DNA of 14,292 nt, taken from Enterobacteriaceae bacterium UBA3516. Lineage in GTDB: Bacteria > Pseudomonadota > Gammaproteobacteria > Enterobacterales > Enterobacteriaceae. The stretch covers positions 1 to 14,292 of the forward strand of contig DFPL01000050.1 of NCBI GenBank assembly GCA_002377245.1, written 5' to 3'. The position numbers and the translations under genes were made by a program. Position 1 is the first letter of the stretch. Each line of letters opens with the position of its first letter. The notes under the pieces are model-generated. The model did not search any database. It saw only the letters and a program-made list of their open reading frames with translations, and was not told the DNA's origin. Positions 7,434 to 14,147 of the stretch are shown in pieces.

Positions 7434-8236
7434 TTCAAATAATCAGGTAGCAGATAACCGTTATATTGCTCATGGGTCAGAATATAATTTTTGAAATCAG
7501 CGGAGTGATAGCCGTCAATAATATCCTTAGCAAAGGGTGCGTCTTTATTTTTACCGGCAATGGTCACAACGTTAATAAACTGACTCACCGGGGTTTCCAG
7601 CTTTAATGCCGAATTAAGTTTCAAACCACTGGAGACCGCGAAGTTACCCTGAATCAGGCCGTAATCCACATCCGGTAAGGCGCGAACCTGCTGGGCGTTA
7701 TCCATCTCTTTGAGCACAATTTTATAGGGGTTTTCAAGGATGTTACGCTGAGAGAAGGTAGCCGGATCGCTGTCTGGCTTCAGTTTTACCCAACCCAGAC
7801 TTTGCAGGACCAACAGCGCGCGGTATTCATTCGGTGGCTGATTGGGCACCGAAATGACCGTGCCTTCTGCCGGCGTTTTTAGCGCTTTGATTTTGCCGCT
7901 GTACAAGCCCATCGGTGGGGTTGGCACTTGTACAATGCCGATGTTATCAATGCCCAGCCTTTCATTGACCGATTTCAGATAAACCGGGTGCTGCATAATA
8001 TTGGCTTCTATATTGCCACGGGCAACGGCATCGTTGACCTGAATACCATCGCTAAAATCTTTATATTCGACTTTATAACCCTTTTTAATAAGATAAGGCG
8101 CCACACCTTTTTCAAATTGTTCTTTATAAGGACCGGGATTAAAGCCGACGCGAATGAGTTTATCCTGCGCCGCAGCAAGAAATGATGAAGATGAAAGTAC
8201 AGCAAAGACGAAACCAAATAATATTGGCTTGTTCAT
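7430..8236 (-). CDS. MetQ/NlpA-family periplasmic substrate-binding protein
   Basis: This 268-residue binding protein is the first gene of the operon and the specificity component of the importer. An N-terminal signal peptide (MNKP then a hydrophobic run to about residue 20) ends in LAAA-QDK, which fits signal peptidase I cleavage after A23. Unlike E. coli MetQ there is no lipobox cysteine, and I see no cysteine anywhere in the protein, so it should be a soluble periplasmic protein rather than a lipoprotein. Family features include IRVGFNPGPYKE at the start of the mature protein, the segment N-I-E-A-N-I-M-Q-H-P-V-Y-L (about 76-88), and GLIQGNFAVSSGL. The ligand may be methionine, its sulfoxide or another thioether amino acid. 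Local GC is low: 18 of 60 bases at 8041-8100. Confidence 0.9.
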   Translation of the reverse strand: MNKPILFGFVFAVLSSSSFLAAAQDKLIRVGFNPGPYKEQFEKGVAPYLIKKGYKVEYKDFSDGIQVNDAVARGNIEANIMQHPVYLKSVNERLGIDNIGIVQVPTPPMGLYSGKIKALKTPAEGTVISVPNQPPNEYRALLVLQSLGWVKLKPDSDPATFSQRNILENPYKIVLKEMDNAQQVRALPDVDYGLIQGNFAVSSGLKLNSALKLETPVSQFINVVTIAGKNKDAPFAKDIIDGYHSADFKNYILTHEQYNGYLLPDYLK

Positions 8237-8473
8237 AACGCATTATCCCTGTCGGTTGGTGATTGAATTTGATTAAATCACAGCCGTCTGTGCGTTGTCA
8301 GTCAGATTGACGACTTTCATTTTGCTTTTTTGTACTATCGATAATCAGGTTAGCTATATATAAAAAACAGCAATGGGCAGTTTATTTTTTGCTTAAGGGA
8401 ACGATGGCAAATAATGTTAACGATGGGTCAGTTATGCAATAGTCAATTATCGTTTTATGACACCGAGATAACC
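8237..8473. promoter_or_regulatory. Divergent control region between the metQ-like and mtnE-like genes
   Basis: This 237-base AT-rich region must hold promoters for both directions. The clearest element is GTGATT (8259-8264) / AATCAC (8276-8281), six-base arms around 11 bases, close to the metQ-like start; its T-N11-A layout would suit a LysR-type regulator. An AT-rich stretch with TATATATAAAA (about 8356-8366) could contain a -10 element, but no good -35 partner is visible. A lone AGCCGTCT (8282-8289) differs from a MetJ half-box by one base but is not followed by a second box in register. A shared bidirectional operator is plausible. Confidence 0.4.
8404..8442 (+). CDS. Possible 12-residue leader ORF
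   Basis: ATG 8404 follows AAGGGA (8395-8400) and reads MANNVNDGSVMQ before stopping. It ends 31 bases before the preferred start of the aminotransferase and lies in a different frame. The spacing from the ribosome site is short. It may be a translated leader, or the site may instead serve one of the upstream in-frame ATGs (8414 or 8423) of the aminotransferase. I do not recognise the peptide. Confidence 0.2.
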   Translation: MANNVNDGSVMQ

Positions 8474-9661
8474 ATGCCTGAATTTCGTGCCTCGCAATTA
8501 GTCGATGAACTGGAAGAAAATTTATTTAGCGTGCTGGAAAAGCTGGCCTCCCAGGTCAATACCGAGGATCTCCCCCTTATCGATCTCTCCAGCGGCAGCC
8601 CGGATCAACCGACGCCGCCGGAAGTGGTCGCCTCCGTTCAGGCAGCCATTACTGATAGCAAAAATCACGGCTACCCCTCCTTCTGGGGTAAACCTCAGGT
8701 GCGTCAGGCGATCGCTGATTTTTATCTGCGCCATTACGGTGTGGAATTAGATCCCGACACCGAAGTAGCAGTGTTTCAGGGATCGCACATTGGCGTGGGC
8801 GGGATCCCGCGCGCGGTGGTGAACCCCGGGCAGTACATCATCTCCACCGACCCTTGCTACCCCATTTACCGTTCGGCAGCGCGCCAGTCACAGGCGCATT
8901 TCTTTGGGCTTGTGGTCAGCGAAGAAAGCCAGTTCCTGCCCGATTTTGCCGATGTGCCGGATGAGGTTGCCCGTCACGCCGGGCTGGTTATCCTCAACTA
9001 CCCGCACAACCCAACGGGTGCGCTGGCGACACCCGAACTCTTTGCCGATGCGTTGCAGTTTGCCCAGCGCCACAACGTGCCGCTGCTGCATGATTTCGCC
9101 TATGCGGCGATTGGCAGTACGCATGAAGATGTGCCGCTGAGCCTGTTTTCTCAGCCGGATGCGAAAGAGTGGGGCGTCGAAACCTACACCTTCTCGAAGA
9201 CCTTTAATATGGCGGGCTGGCGCTTTGGTTTTGCGGTGGGTAACGCCTCGATTATCAAAGCCTTTAAAAAGCTGCATACCCACAGCTACAGCACCGTGTT
9301 TGGCGCGATTCAGGATGCCGCCATCAGCGCCCTTTCACTGCCGGATGAGCGTCTGCAACAGCTTGTGGCGGTCTATCATCAACGGCGTAAACGGGTCGTG
9401 CAAAAGCTGGCTGAACTACGCTGGCCCGTGCGGAAATCACAAGGCACTTTTTTCCTCTGGCTCGCCGTGCCTGCCGGGTTTAGCTCGCAGCAGTTCGCAG
9501 AACTGTTATTACAGGAAGTCCATGTGCTGGTGGCGCCCGGCATCGGTTTTGGCAAAGGGGGTGAGGGGTATATTCGTATCAGCCTGACCGCCGGGGATGC
9601 AGCGCTATTGCACGCGCTTGATCGCATTGCTGCCCTGCATCTTTTTGACCGCCAGGCCTGA
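8474..9661 (+). CDS. MtnE-like class I/II PLP aminotransferase
   Basis: This 395-residue fold-type I aminotransferase has intact active-site elements: NYPHNPTG (175-182, N179), D207 and Y210 in HDFAYAAIG, PLP lysine K242 in TFSKTFNMAGWR (R250), and R368 for the substrate carboxylate. The pattern GSPDQPTP (41-48), ADFY-R-YGV-LDP-TEVAV (81-100) and the ending IGFGKGGEGYIRI is strikingly like Bacillus MtnE (YkrV), which converts 4-methylthio-2-oxobutyrate to methionine with glutamine as donor; this comparison is from memory. It is transcribed divergently from the metQNI-luxS-bisC operon. ATG 8474 has only a weak GAG ribosome site; ATG 8414 or 8423 would add 20 or 17 residues. The exact substrate is unproven: related enzymes include diaminopimelate and alanine aminotransferases. 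Confidence 0.85.
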   Translation: MPEFRASQLVDELEENLFSVLEKLASQVNTEDLPLIDLSSGSPDQPTPPEVVASVQAAITDSKNHGYPSFWGKPQVRQAIADFYLRHYGVELDPDTEVAVFQGSHIGVGGIPRAVVNPGQYIISTDPCYPIYRSAARQSQAHFFGLVVSEESQFLPDFADVPDEVARHAGLVILNYPHNPTGALATPELFADALQFAQRHNVPLLHDFAYAAIGSTHEDVPLSLFSQPDAKEWGVETYTFSKTFNMAGWRFGFAVGNASIIKAFKKLHTHSYSTVFGAIQDAAISALSLPDERLQQLVAVYHQRRKRVVQKLAELRWPVRKSQGTFFLWLAVPAGFSSQQFAELLLQEVHVLVAPGIGFGKGGEGYIRISLTAGDAALLHALDRIAALHLFDRQA

Positions 9662-9759
9662 GCTGCGAGGCGGCTTCCACAATCCGGAATCGACTCTTTT
9701 TTCCTCTCCGCCCATCGTGTTACATTGCCGGACAGTGCTCAGTCAAAGGAACTCGCTTA

Positions 9760-10758
9760 ATGATACGTTTTGCTGTCATTGGCACGAACTGGATCACCCG
9801 CCAGTTTGTCGATGCCGCCCATGAAACGGGCAAATACAAGCTCACCGCCGTCTACTCACGCAGCCTGGAACAGGCGCAGGAATTTGCCAGGGATTACCCC
9901 GTCGAGCACCTCTTTACCTCGCTTGAGGCGATGGCACAGAGTGATGAAATCGACGCAGTCTATATCGCCAGCCCCAATTCACTGCACTTTCCCCAAACCA
10001 GGCTCTTCCTCAGCCATAAAAAACATGTGATTTGCGAAAAGCCGCTGGCGTCGAATCTGCGCGAAGTGGAAGCGGCCATTAAGCTTGCGAAAGAGAATCA
10101 GGTGGTGCTGTTTGAAGCCTTCAAGACCGCCAGCCTGCCTAATTTTGTGCTGCTGAAACAGTCGCTGGAAAAAGCGGGCAAAATTCATAAAGCGTTCTTC
10201 AACTACTGCCAGTACTCCTCCCGTTATCAGCGTTACCTCGATGGTGAGAATCCTAATACCTTCAACCCGGCGTTTTCTAACGGGTCAATCATGGACATTG
10301 GTTTCTACGTGCTGGCCTCAGCGGTGGCGCTATGGGGCGAACCGAAGCGCGTACAGGCGACCGCCAGTTTGCTGGCAAGCGGCGTGGATGCCCACGGTGT
10401 CGCGGTGCTGGATTACGGTGATTTCAGCGTAACCCTGCAACATTCCAAAGTGAGCGACTCAGTGCTGCCGAGCGAAATTCAGGGTGAAGCGGGCTCTCTG
10501 GTGATGGAAAAGCTCTCTGAATGCCAGAAGCTCTCTTTCGTGCCGCGCGGTGGTAAAGCGCAGGAACTCACTCAACCGCAGCATATCAACACCATGCTGT
10601 ATGAAGCGGAGGTTTTTGCGCAGTTGGTGGAGGCGCAGACCATTGACCACCCGGCACTCGAGGTCAGTCGAATTACGGCAAAACTGGCAACAGAGATCCG
10701 CCGCCAGACCGGCGTGGTGTTCCCAGCCGATTCGGCTGAAGTGACCGCTCAGGCGTAA
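9760..10758 (+). CDS. ygjR: YgjR, Gfo/Idh/MocA-family NAD(P)-dependent oxidoreductase
   Basis: This 332-residue cytoplasmic protein closely matches E. coli YgjR along its length. The N-terminal Rossmann domain starts FAVIGTNWITRQF (4-16), a departure from the usual GxGxxG, and includes the family's EKP signature (93-95, in CEKPLASN). The C-terminal alpha/beta domain carries GSIMDIGFY (175-183), where D179 is kept and Y183 stands where many relatives have the catalytic histidine. The natural substrate is not established; sugar or diol-type substrates are typical for the family. The start has AAGGA about ten bases upstream. It is the first gene of the conserved core block, and in K-12 its left neighbour is ygjQ, absent here. 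The 98-base gap from the aminotransferase shows no clear terminator. Confidence 0.93.
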   Translation: MIRFAVIGTNWITRQFVDAAHETGKYKLTAVYSRSLEQAQEFARDYPVEHLFTSLEAMAQSDEIDAVYIASPNSLHFPQTRLFLSHKKHVICEKPLASNLREVEAAIKLAKENQVVLFEAFKTASLPNFVLLKQSLEKAGKIHKAFFNYCQYSSRYQRYLDGENPNTFNPAFSNGSIMDIGFYVLASAVALWGEPKRVQATASLLASGVDAHGVAVLDYGDFSVTLQHSKVSDSVLPSEIQGEAGSLVMEKLSECQKLSFVPRGGKAQELTQPQHINTMLYEAEVFAQLVEAQTIDHPALEVSRITAKLATEIRRQTGVVFPADSAEVTAQA

Positions 10759-10778
10759 AGGTATGTAAAACAGATGTT

Positions 10779-10815
10779 ACAGAACATTGACGTGCTGAAT
10801 GTTCTGTCATACTTT
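10779..10815 (+). promoter_or_regulatory. Candidate alx promoter within a 10-base inverted repeat
   Basis: Perfect arms ACAGAACATT (10779-10788) and AATGTTCTGT (10798-10807) flank a nine-base loop. Overlapping this is a possible -35 TTGACG (10787-10792), a 17-base spacer and TACTTT (10810-10815) as -10. Transcription would then start near 10822, just at the beginning of the riboswitch. The repeat could be an operator over the -35, or a ygjR terminator; no T-tract follows it, which argues against the latter. Confidence 0.4.
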
Positions 10816-10821
10816 GTTACG

Positions 10822-11011
10822 AGCAAAGGGGAGTAACTTCGTTGCCGGTGGGTCGTCATTACGATGCCTCTACCCGAAAGATTTTGAGTTGCGGTCCATG
10901 CACCTGCGGCTTGAAAGATAACAGGTAGATATGCATCCGGTCGCCGGGCGTCATACCTATGACGTAAGTGAGACCTTGCCGAAAGGCGAGGACCTATTGC
11001 ATCTAAAGCAA
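10822..11011 (+). ncRNA. yybP-ykoY Mn2+ riboswitch (PRE element) of alx
   Basis: The leader of alx carries the yybP-ykoY hallmarks: AAAGGGGAGTA near the 5' end (10825-10835) and GTGAGACC (10968-10975), which leads into a perfect GAAA-capped stem (CCTTGCC 10974-10980, GGCGAGG 10985-10991). In E. coli this leader, known as PRE, raises alx expression with Mn2+ and at alkaline pH. Here it sits between a plausible promoter and an intrinsic terminator, with alx starting about 60 bases after the aptamer, so both transcription attenuation and translational control are possible. Boundaries are approximate. Confidence 0.9.
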
Positions 11012-11049
11012 GCGGCTGGCGTCTTTCGACGTTGGCCGTTTTCGTTTTT
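11010..11049 (+). terminator. Intrinsic terminator in the alx leader
   Basis: An 11-pair stem (CGGCTGGCGTC 11013-11023 with GACGTTGGCCG 11028-11038, three G-U pairs) capped by TTTC is followed by TTTTCGTTTTT (11039-11049). This is a strong Rho-independent terminator placed 20 bases before the alx ATG, as expected for the expression platform of the riboswitch. Confidence 0.8.
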
Positions 11050-11069
11050 AGGTGTTAAGGAATCTTGCT

Positions 11070-12035
11070 ATGAATACCGTTGGTACACCACTGCTTTGGG
11101 GTAGCTTCGCCGTTGTCGTCGTTATCATGCTGGCTATCGACCTTCTGCTTCAGGGGCGTCGCGGCGTCCATACGATGACCATGAAGCAGGCGGCCGTCTG
11201 GTCACTGGTCTGGGTTAGCCTCTCTCTCCTGTTTAACGCCGCTTTCTGGTGGTATCTGACGCAGACCGAAGGTCGGGCGGTGGCAAATACCCAGGCGCTG
11301 GCGTTCCTTACCGGCTATCTGATTGAAAAAGCGCTGGCCGTCGACAACGTCTTTGTCTGGCTGATGCTGTTCAGCTACTTCGCGGTCCCGGCGGCCTTGC
11401 AGCGACGCGTGTTGATTTACGGCGTACTGGGCGCGATTGTACTGCGTACCATCATGATTTTTGCAGGGAGCTGGCTGATTACCCAGTTCGAATGGCTGCT
11501 TTATGTCTTCGGGGCCTTCCTGCTCTTTACCGGTATCAAGATGGCGCTGGCGAAAGAGGACGACAGCGGGATCGGTGACAAGCCGCTGGTGCGCTGGCTA
11601 CGTAGCCACCTGCGCATGACGGACAAGATTGAAAACGAGCGCTTCTTCGTGCGGAAAAACGGACTGCTGTTTGCCACCCCGCTGCTGCTGGTGCTGATTC
11701 TGGTCGAGTTGAGTGATGTGATTTTTGCCGTCGACAGTATTCCGGCTATTTTCGCCGTCACCACCGATCCGTTTATCGTCCTGACCTCGAACCTGTTTGC
11801 GATTCTGGGTCTGCGTGCCATGTACTTCCTGCTGGCCGGCGTGGCTGAACGCTTCACCATGCTGAAATATGGGCTGTCGGTGATACTGGTGTTCATCGGC
11901 GTGAAGATGTTGATTGTCGACTTCTACCATATTCCGATCGCCATTTCGCTGAGCGTGGTCGGCGGCATCCTGCTGCTCACGCTGCTTATCAACGCGTGGG
12001 TGAATCATCAACACGACAAAAAGAAAATGCCTTAA
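11070..12035 (+). CDS. alx: Alx, TerC-family inner-membrane protein linked to Mn2+ export
   Basis: This 321-residue polytopic membrane protein is the same length as E. coli Alx and very similar to it. About nine membrane segments carry the acidic residues that characterise TerC proteins: E86 and D92 (LIEKALAVDNVFVW) and E213, D216 and D222 (ELSDVIFAVDSIPA). In E. coli the protein responds to alkaline pH and Mn2+ and has been linked to manganese export. ATG 11070 has AAGGA about ten bases before it; the six-codon extension to 11052 would start inside the ribosome-site region and is not used. Expression is controlled by the upstream riboswitch. Confidence 0.96.
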   Translation: MNTVGTPLLWGSFAVVVVIMLAIDLLLQGRRGVHTMTMKQAAVWSLVWVSLSLLFNAAFWWYLTQTEGRAVANTQALAFLTGYLIEKALAVDNVFVWLMLFSYFAVPAALQRRVLIYGVLGAIVLRTIMIFAGSWLITQFEWLLYVFGAFLLFTGIKMALAKEDDSGIGDKPLVRWLRSHLRMTDKIENERFFVRKNGLLFATPLLLVLILVELSDVIFAVDSIPAIFAVTTDPFIVLTSNLFAILGLRAMYFLLAGVAERFTMLKYGLSVILVFIGVKMLIVDFYHIPIAISLSVVGGILLLTLLINAWVNHQHDKKKMP

Positions 12036-12043
12036 TGAATCCT

Positions 12044-12075
12044 CCTGCCCGGTCAATGGTAGATTGCCGGGCAGG
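12044..12075 (+). terminator. Hairpin after alx, probable terminator
   Basis: Perfect nine-base arms CCTGCCCGG (12044-12052) and CCGGGCAGG (12067-12075), extendable by CAA/TTG across a one-base bulge, lie nine bases after the alx stop. The sequence after it (AAATGTAACTT) is not T-rich, so termination would be inefficient or Rho-assisted, or the hairpin protects the mRNA end. Confidence 0.5.
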
Positions 12076-12155
12076 AAATGTAACTTATTAGTTAAAAAGT
12101 ATGATGCACTGCGTAAATTCCAGCATTTTATCCTTCCCCCCTCGCCTGTATTCCT

Positions 12156-12248
12156 TATACTCACTTGGCAAACATTTATTTACATCCAGACATAAATGTG
12201 ACATTGAGCACATCTGGATGACACACAATTTCACTTAAGGAAAAAGGA
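12156..12248 (+). promoter_or_regulatory. sstT promoter candidate and structured leader
   Basis: TATACT (12156-12161) is a good -10 hexamer, although no strong -35 is visible 17 bases upstream. The leader after it contains an inverted repeat CATCCAGA (12183-12190) / TCTGGATG (12213-12220) and then ACACACAA (12221-12228) just before the ribosome site AAGGAAAAAGGA. E. coli sstT is a known target of the small RNA GcvB, which pairs with CA-rich leader segments. The ACACACAA stretch is the likely equivalent here. The hairpin could present or hide it. Confidence 0.4.
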
Positions 12249-13493
12249 ATGACTACGCATCGTTCTGCTGGCGTGTTGCAACGTATTGCACGGGGTAGCC
12301 TTGTAAAACAAATCATGGTGGGCCTGGTGCTAGGTATTTTACTGGCGTGGGTCTCCACACCCGCAGCTGTGGCAGTCGGTCTGCTGGGTACACTTTTTGT
12401 CGGTGCTCTGAAAGCTGTTGCCCCGGTACTGGTACTGATGCTGGTCATGGCCTCTATCGCCAGCCATCAAAAAGGGCAAAAGACCAACATACGCCCTATT
12501 CTTTTCCTCTATTTGCTGGGTACATTTTCGGCAGCCTTGACGGCAGTGGTGTTCAGCTTTTTATTCCCTTCATCGTTGCATCTGACTACCGCCGCGGGTG
12601 ATGTTACCCCACCTTCTGGCATCGTAGAGGTCATGCGTGGGCTCCTGATGAGCATGGTTTCCAATCCGGTCGATGCCCTGTTGAACGCAAACTACATTGG
12701 CATTCTGGTGTGGGCCATCGGCCTGGGCTTCGCCCTGCGCCACGGTAACGAGACCACAAAAAATCTGGTGAATGATTTCTCTCATGCAGTGACATTCATG
12801 GTGAAAGTGGTGATCCGTTTCGCCCCCATCGGGATCTTCGGGCTTGTCGCGTCGACCCTTGCCACGACGGGCTTCAGTACCCTTTGGGGTTACGCACAGC
12901 TGCTGGTTGTTCTTGTTGGCTGTATGGCTCTGGTGGCGCTGATCATCAATCCTCTGCTGGTCTACTGGCAAATTCGACGTAATCCCTACCCGCTGGTACT
13001 CACCTGTCTACGTGAAAGTGGCGTATATGCCTTCTTCACCCGTAGTTCGGCGGCCAACATCCCGGTAAACATGGCGTTGTGCGAAAAACTGAATCTTGAC
13101 AGGGATACCTATTCCGTCTCCATTCCGCTGGGGGCCACCGTCAATATGGCAGGCGCAGCTATCACCATCACGGTACTGACGCTGGCGGCTGTACATACAT
13201 TGGGTGTGCAAGTGGATTTGCCAACCGCACTGCTGCTTAGCGTTGTTGCATCGCTCTGCGCATGCGGTGCATCCGGCGTGGCGGGCGGGTCATTACTGCT
13301 GATCCCACTGGCCTGCAATATGTTTGGCATCTCAAGCGATATCGCCATGCAGGTCGTCGCGGTCGGTTTTATCATCGGGGTGCTGCAGGATTCCTGTGAA
13401 ACAGCATTAAATTCCTCCACCGATGTGCTTTTTACGGCAGCCGCCTGCCAGGCCGAAGACGATCGTCTGGCAAAAAACGCGTTACGCAATTAA
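12249..13493 (+). CDS. sstT: SstT, Na+/serine-threonine symporter
   Basis: This 414-residue inner-membrane transporter has exactly the length of E. coli SstT and is nearly colinear with it. It belongs to the dicarboxylate/amino acid:cation symporter family and imports serine and threonine with Na+. Family motifs are present: the serine-rich hairpin TRSSAANIPVN (264-274), NMAGAAITI (299-307) that forms part of the Na+ and substrate sites, and the second re-entrant hairpin ASGVAGGS (341-348). The start is clear, with AAGGAAAAAGGA directly upstream. It converges with ygjV, whose stop lies only 14 bases beyond its own, with no obvious terminator between them. Confidence 0.97.
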   Translation: MTTHRSAGVLQRIARGSLVKQIMVGLVLGILLAWVSTPAAVAVGLLGTLFVGALKAVAPVLVLMLVMASIASHQKGQKTNIRPILFLYLLGTFSAALTAVVFSFLFPSSLHLTTAAGDVTPPSGIVEVMRGLLMSMVSNPVDALLNANYIGILVWAIGLGFALRHGNETTKNLVNDFSHAVTFMVKVVIRFAPIGIFGLVASTLATTGFSTLWGYAQLLVVLVGCMALVALIINPLLVYWQIRRNPYPLVLTCLRESGVYAFFTRSSAANIPVNMALCEKLNLDRDTYSVSIPLGATVNMAGAAITITVLTLAAVHTLGVQVDLPTALLLSVVASLCACGASGVAGGSLLLIPLACNMFGISSDIAMQVVAVGFIIGVLQDSCETALNSSTDVLFTAAACQAEDDRLAKNALRN

Positions 13494-13507
13494 CCCATTA
13501 ACCTTCT

Positions 13508-14062
13508 TTAGCGCTCAGATGAGGACGCTTTCGTCATCGCGGTTTCGACCTTAAACGGGTCGATACCGCGTTTTTGCATCCGCCAGAATCGAATAATATT
13601 CAGGCCATTCATCACCAGGAAGCTGCCTTCTATAAGCGTTCCACCAATTGAACCCAGCCACAGGTTGTGGGTGACCCAGCAGGCGGTCGAGCACCACATG
13701 ATACAGCGCACTTTTAACCCCTGGCAGCGAAACAGCGCCCAGGTACTGGCCACCGTCCCCACGACAGGTAAGAGTTCCACGGGATGGTGCAGTTTAATCA
13801 GGCCAAAAAAGAGGGTCAGCGTGATAAATACCGCCATCACCCAAAGTTTGCGGGTATGCATTGAGATGAGCGTGCGCACCGCATTAAGTTCTGCACTCAT
13901 CCCCGCAGGTAGCGCACCCATCAGGAAGAAATGCACGCCAATGGTGGCGCTGTAGAGGGAAAGCTGAAGTTTGAAACGCTTTTCGTCGCGGTTAATGAAC
14001 GTGGTAATACCGATGATAAACGCCAGCACACCTACGCTCTGGGCTAACCAGTACGCGCTCAT
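13508..14062 (-). CDS. ygjV: YgjV, small inner-membrane protein
   Basis: This 184-residue polytopic membrane protein is of the same size and layout as E. coli YgjV, with about five hydrophobic segments and the conserved C-terminal stretch GLNIIRFWRMQKRGIDPF. Its function is unknown. ATG 14062 has AAGGA seven bases upstream. It lies downstream of uxaA on the same strand as in K-12, but a terminator-like hairpin separates the two. Confidence 0.93.
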   Translation of the reverse strand: MSAYWLAQSVGVLAFIIGITTFINRDEKRFKLQLSLYSATIGVHFFLMGALPAGMSAELNAVRTLISMHTRKLWVMAVFITLTLFFGLIKLHHPVELLPVVGTVASTWALFRCQGLKVRCIMWCSTACWVTHNLWLGSIGGTLIEGSFLVMNGLNIIRFWRMQKRGIDPFKVETAMTKASSSER

Positions 14063-14088
14063 GGAAGATCCTTGTTAACAGCATAAAA

Positions 14089-14123
14089 AGAAACGACGCT
14101 CCATATTATGAAACGTCGTTTTT
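14089..14123 (-). terminator. Terminator after uxaA
   Basis: Eight-base arms AAACGACG (14091-14098) and CGTCGTTT (14114-14121) enclose a 15-base loop. Read on the minus strand the hairpin is followed by CTTTTTATG, a short T-tract, and it lies about 25 bases after the uxaA stop. T-rich sequence also follows on the plus strand, so it may act in both directions. Confidence 0.6.
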
Positions 14124-14147
14124 AATTTCCAGCGCGATGAAGGGTAA

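Noticed and set aside
8282..8289. MetJ operator (AGCCGTCT)
   Set aside because: MetJ needs at least two adjacent 8-base boxes; the flanking boxes are poor and the nearest resembling one is out of register.
11598..12164. 188-residue minus-strand ORF opposite alx
   Set aside because: Low-complexity, Gln/His-rich shadow of a membrane protein gene, with no ribosome site or homology that I recognise.
13494..13507. Terminator between sstT and ygjV
   Set aside because: The gap is 14 bases with no hairpin or T-run that I can see.
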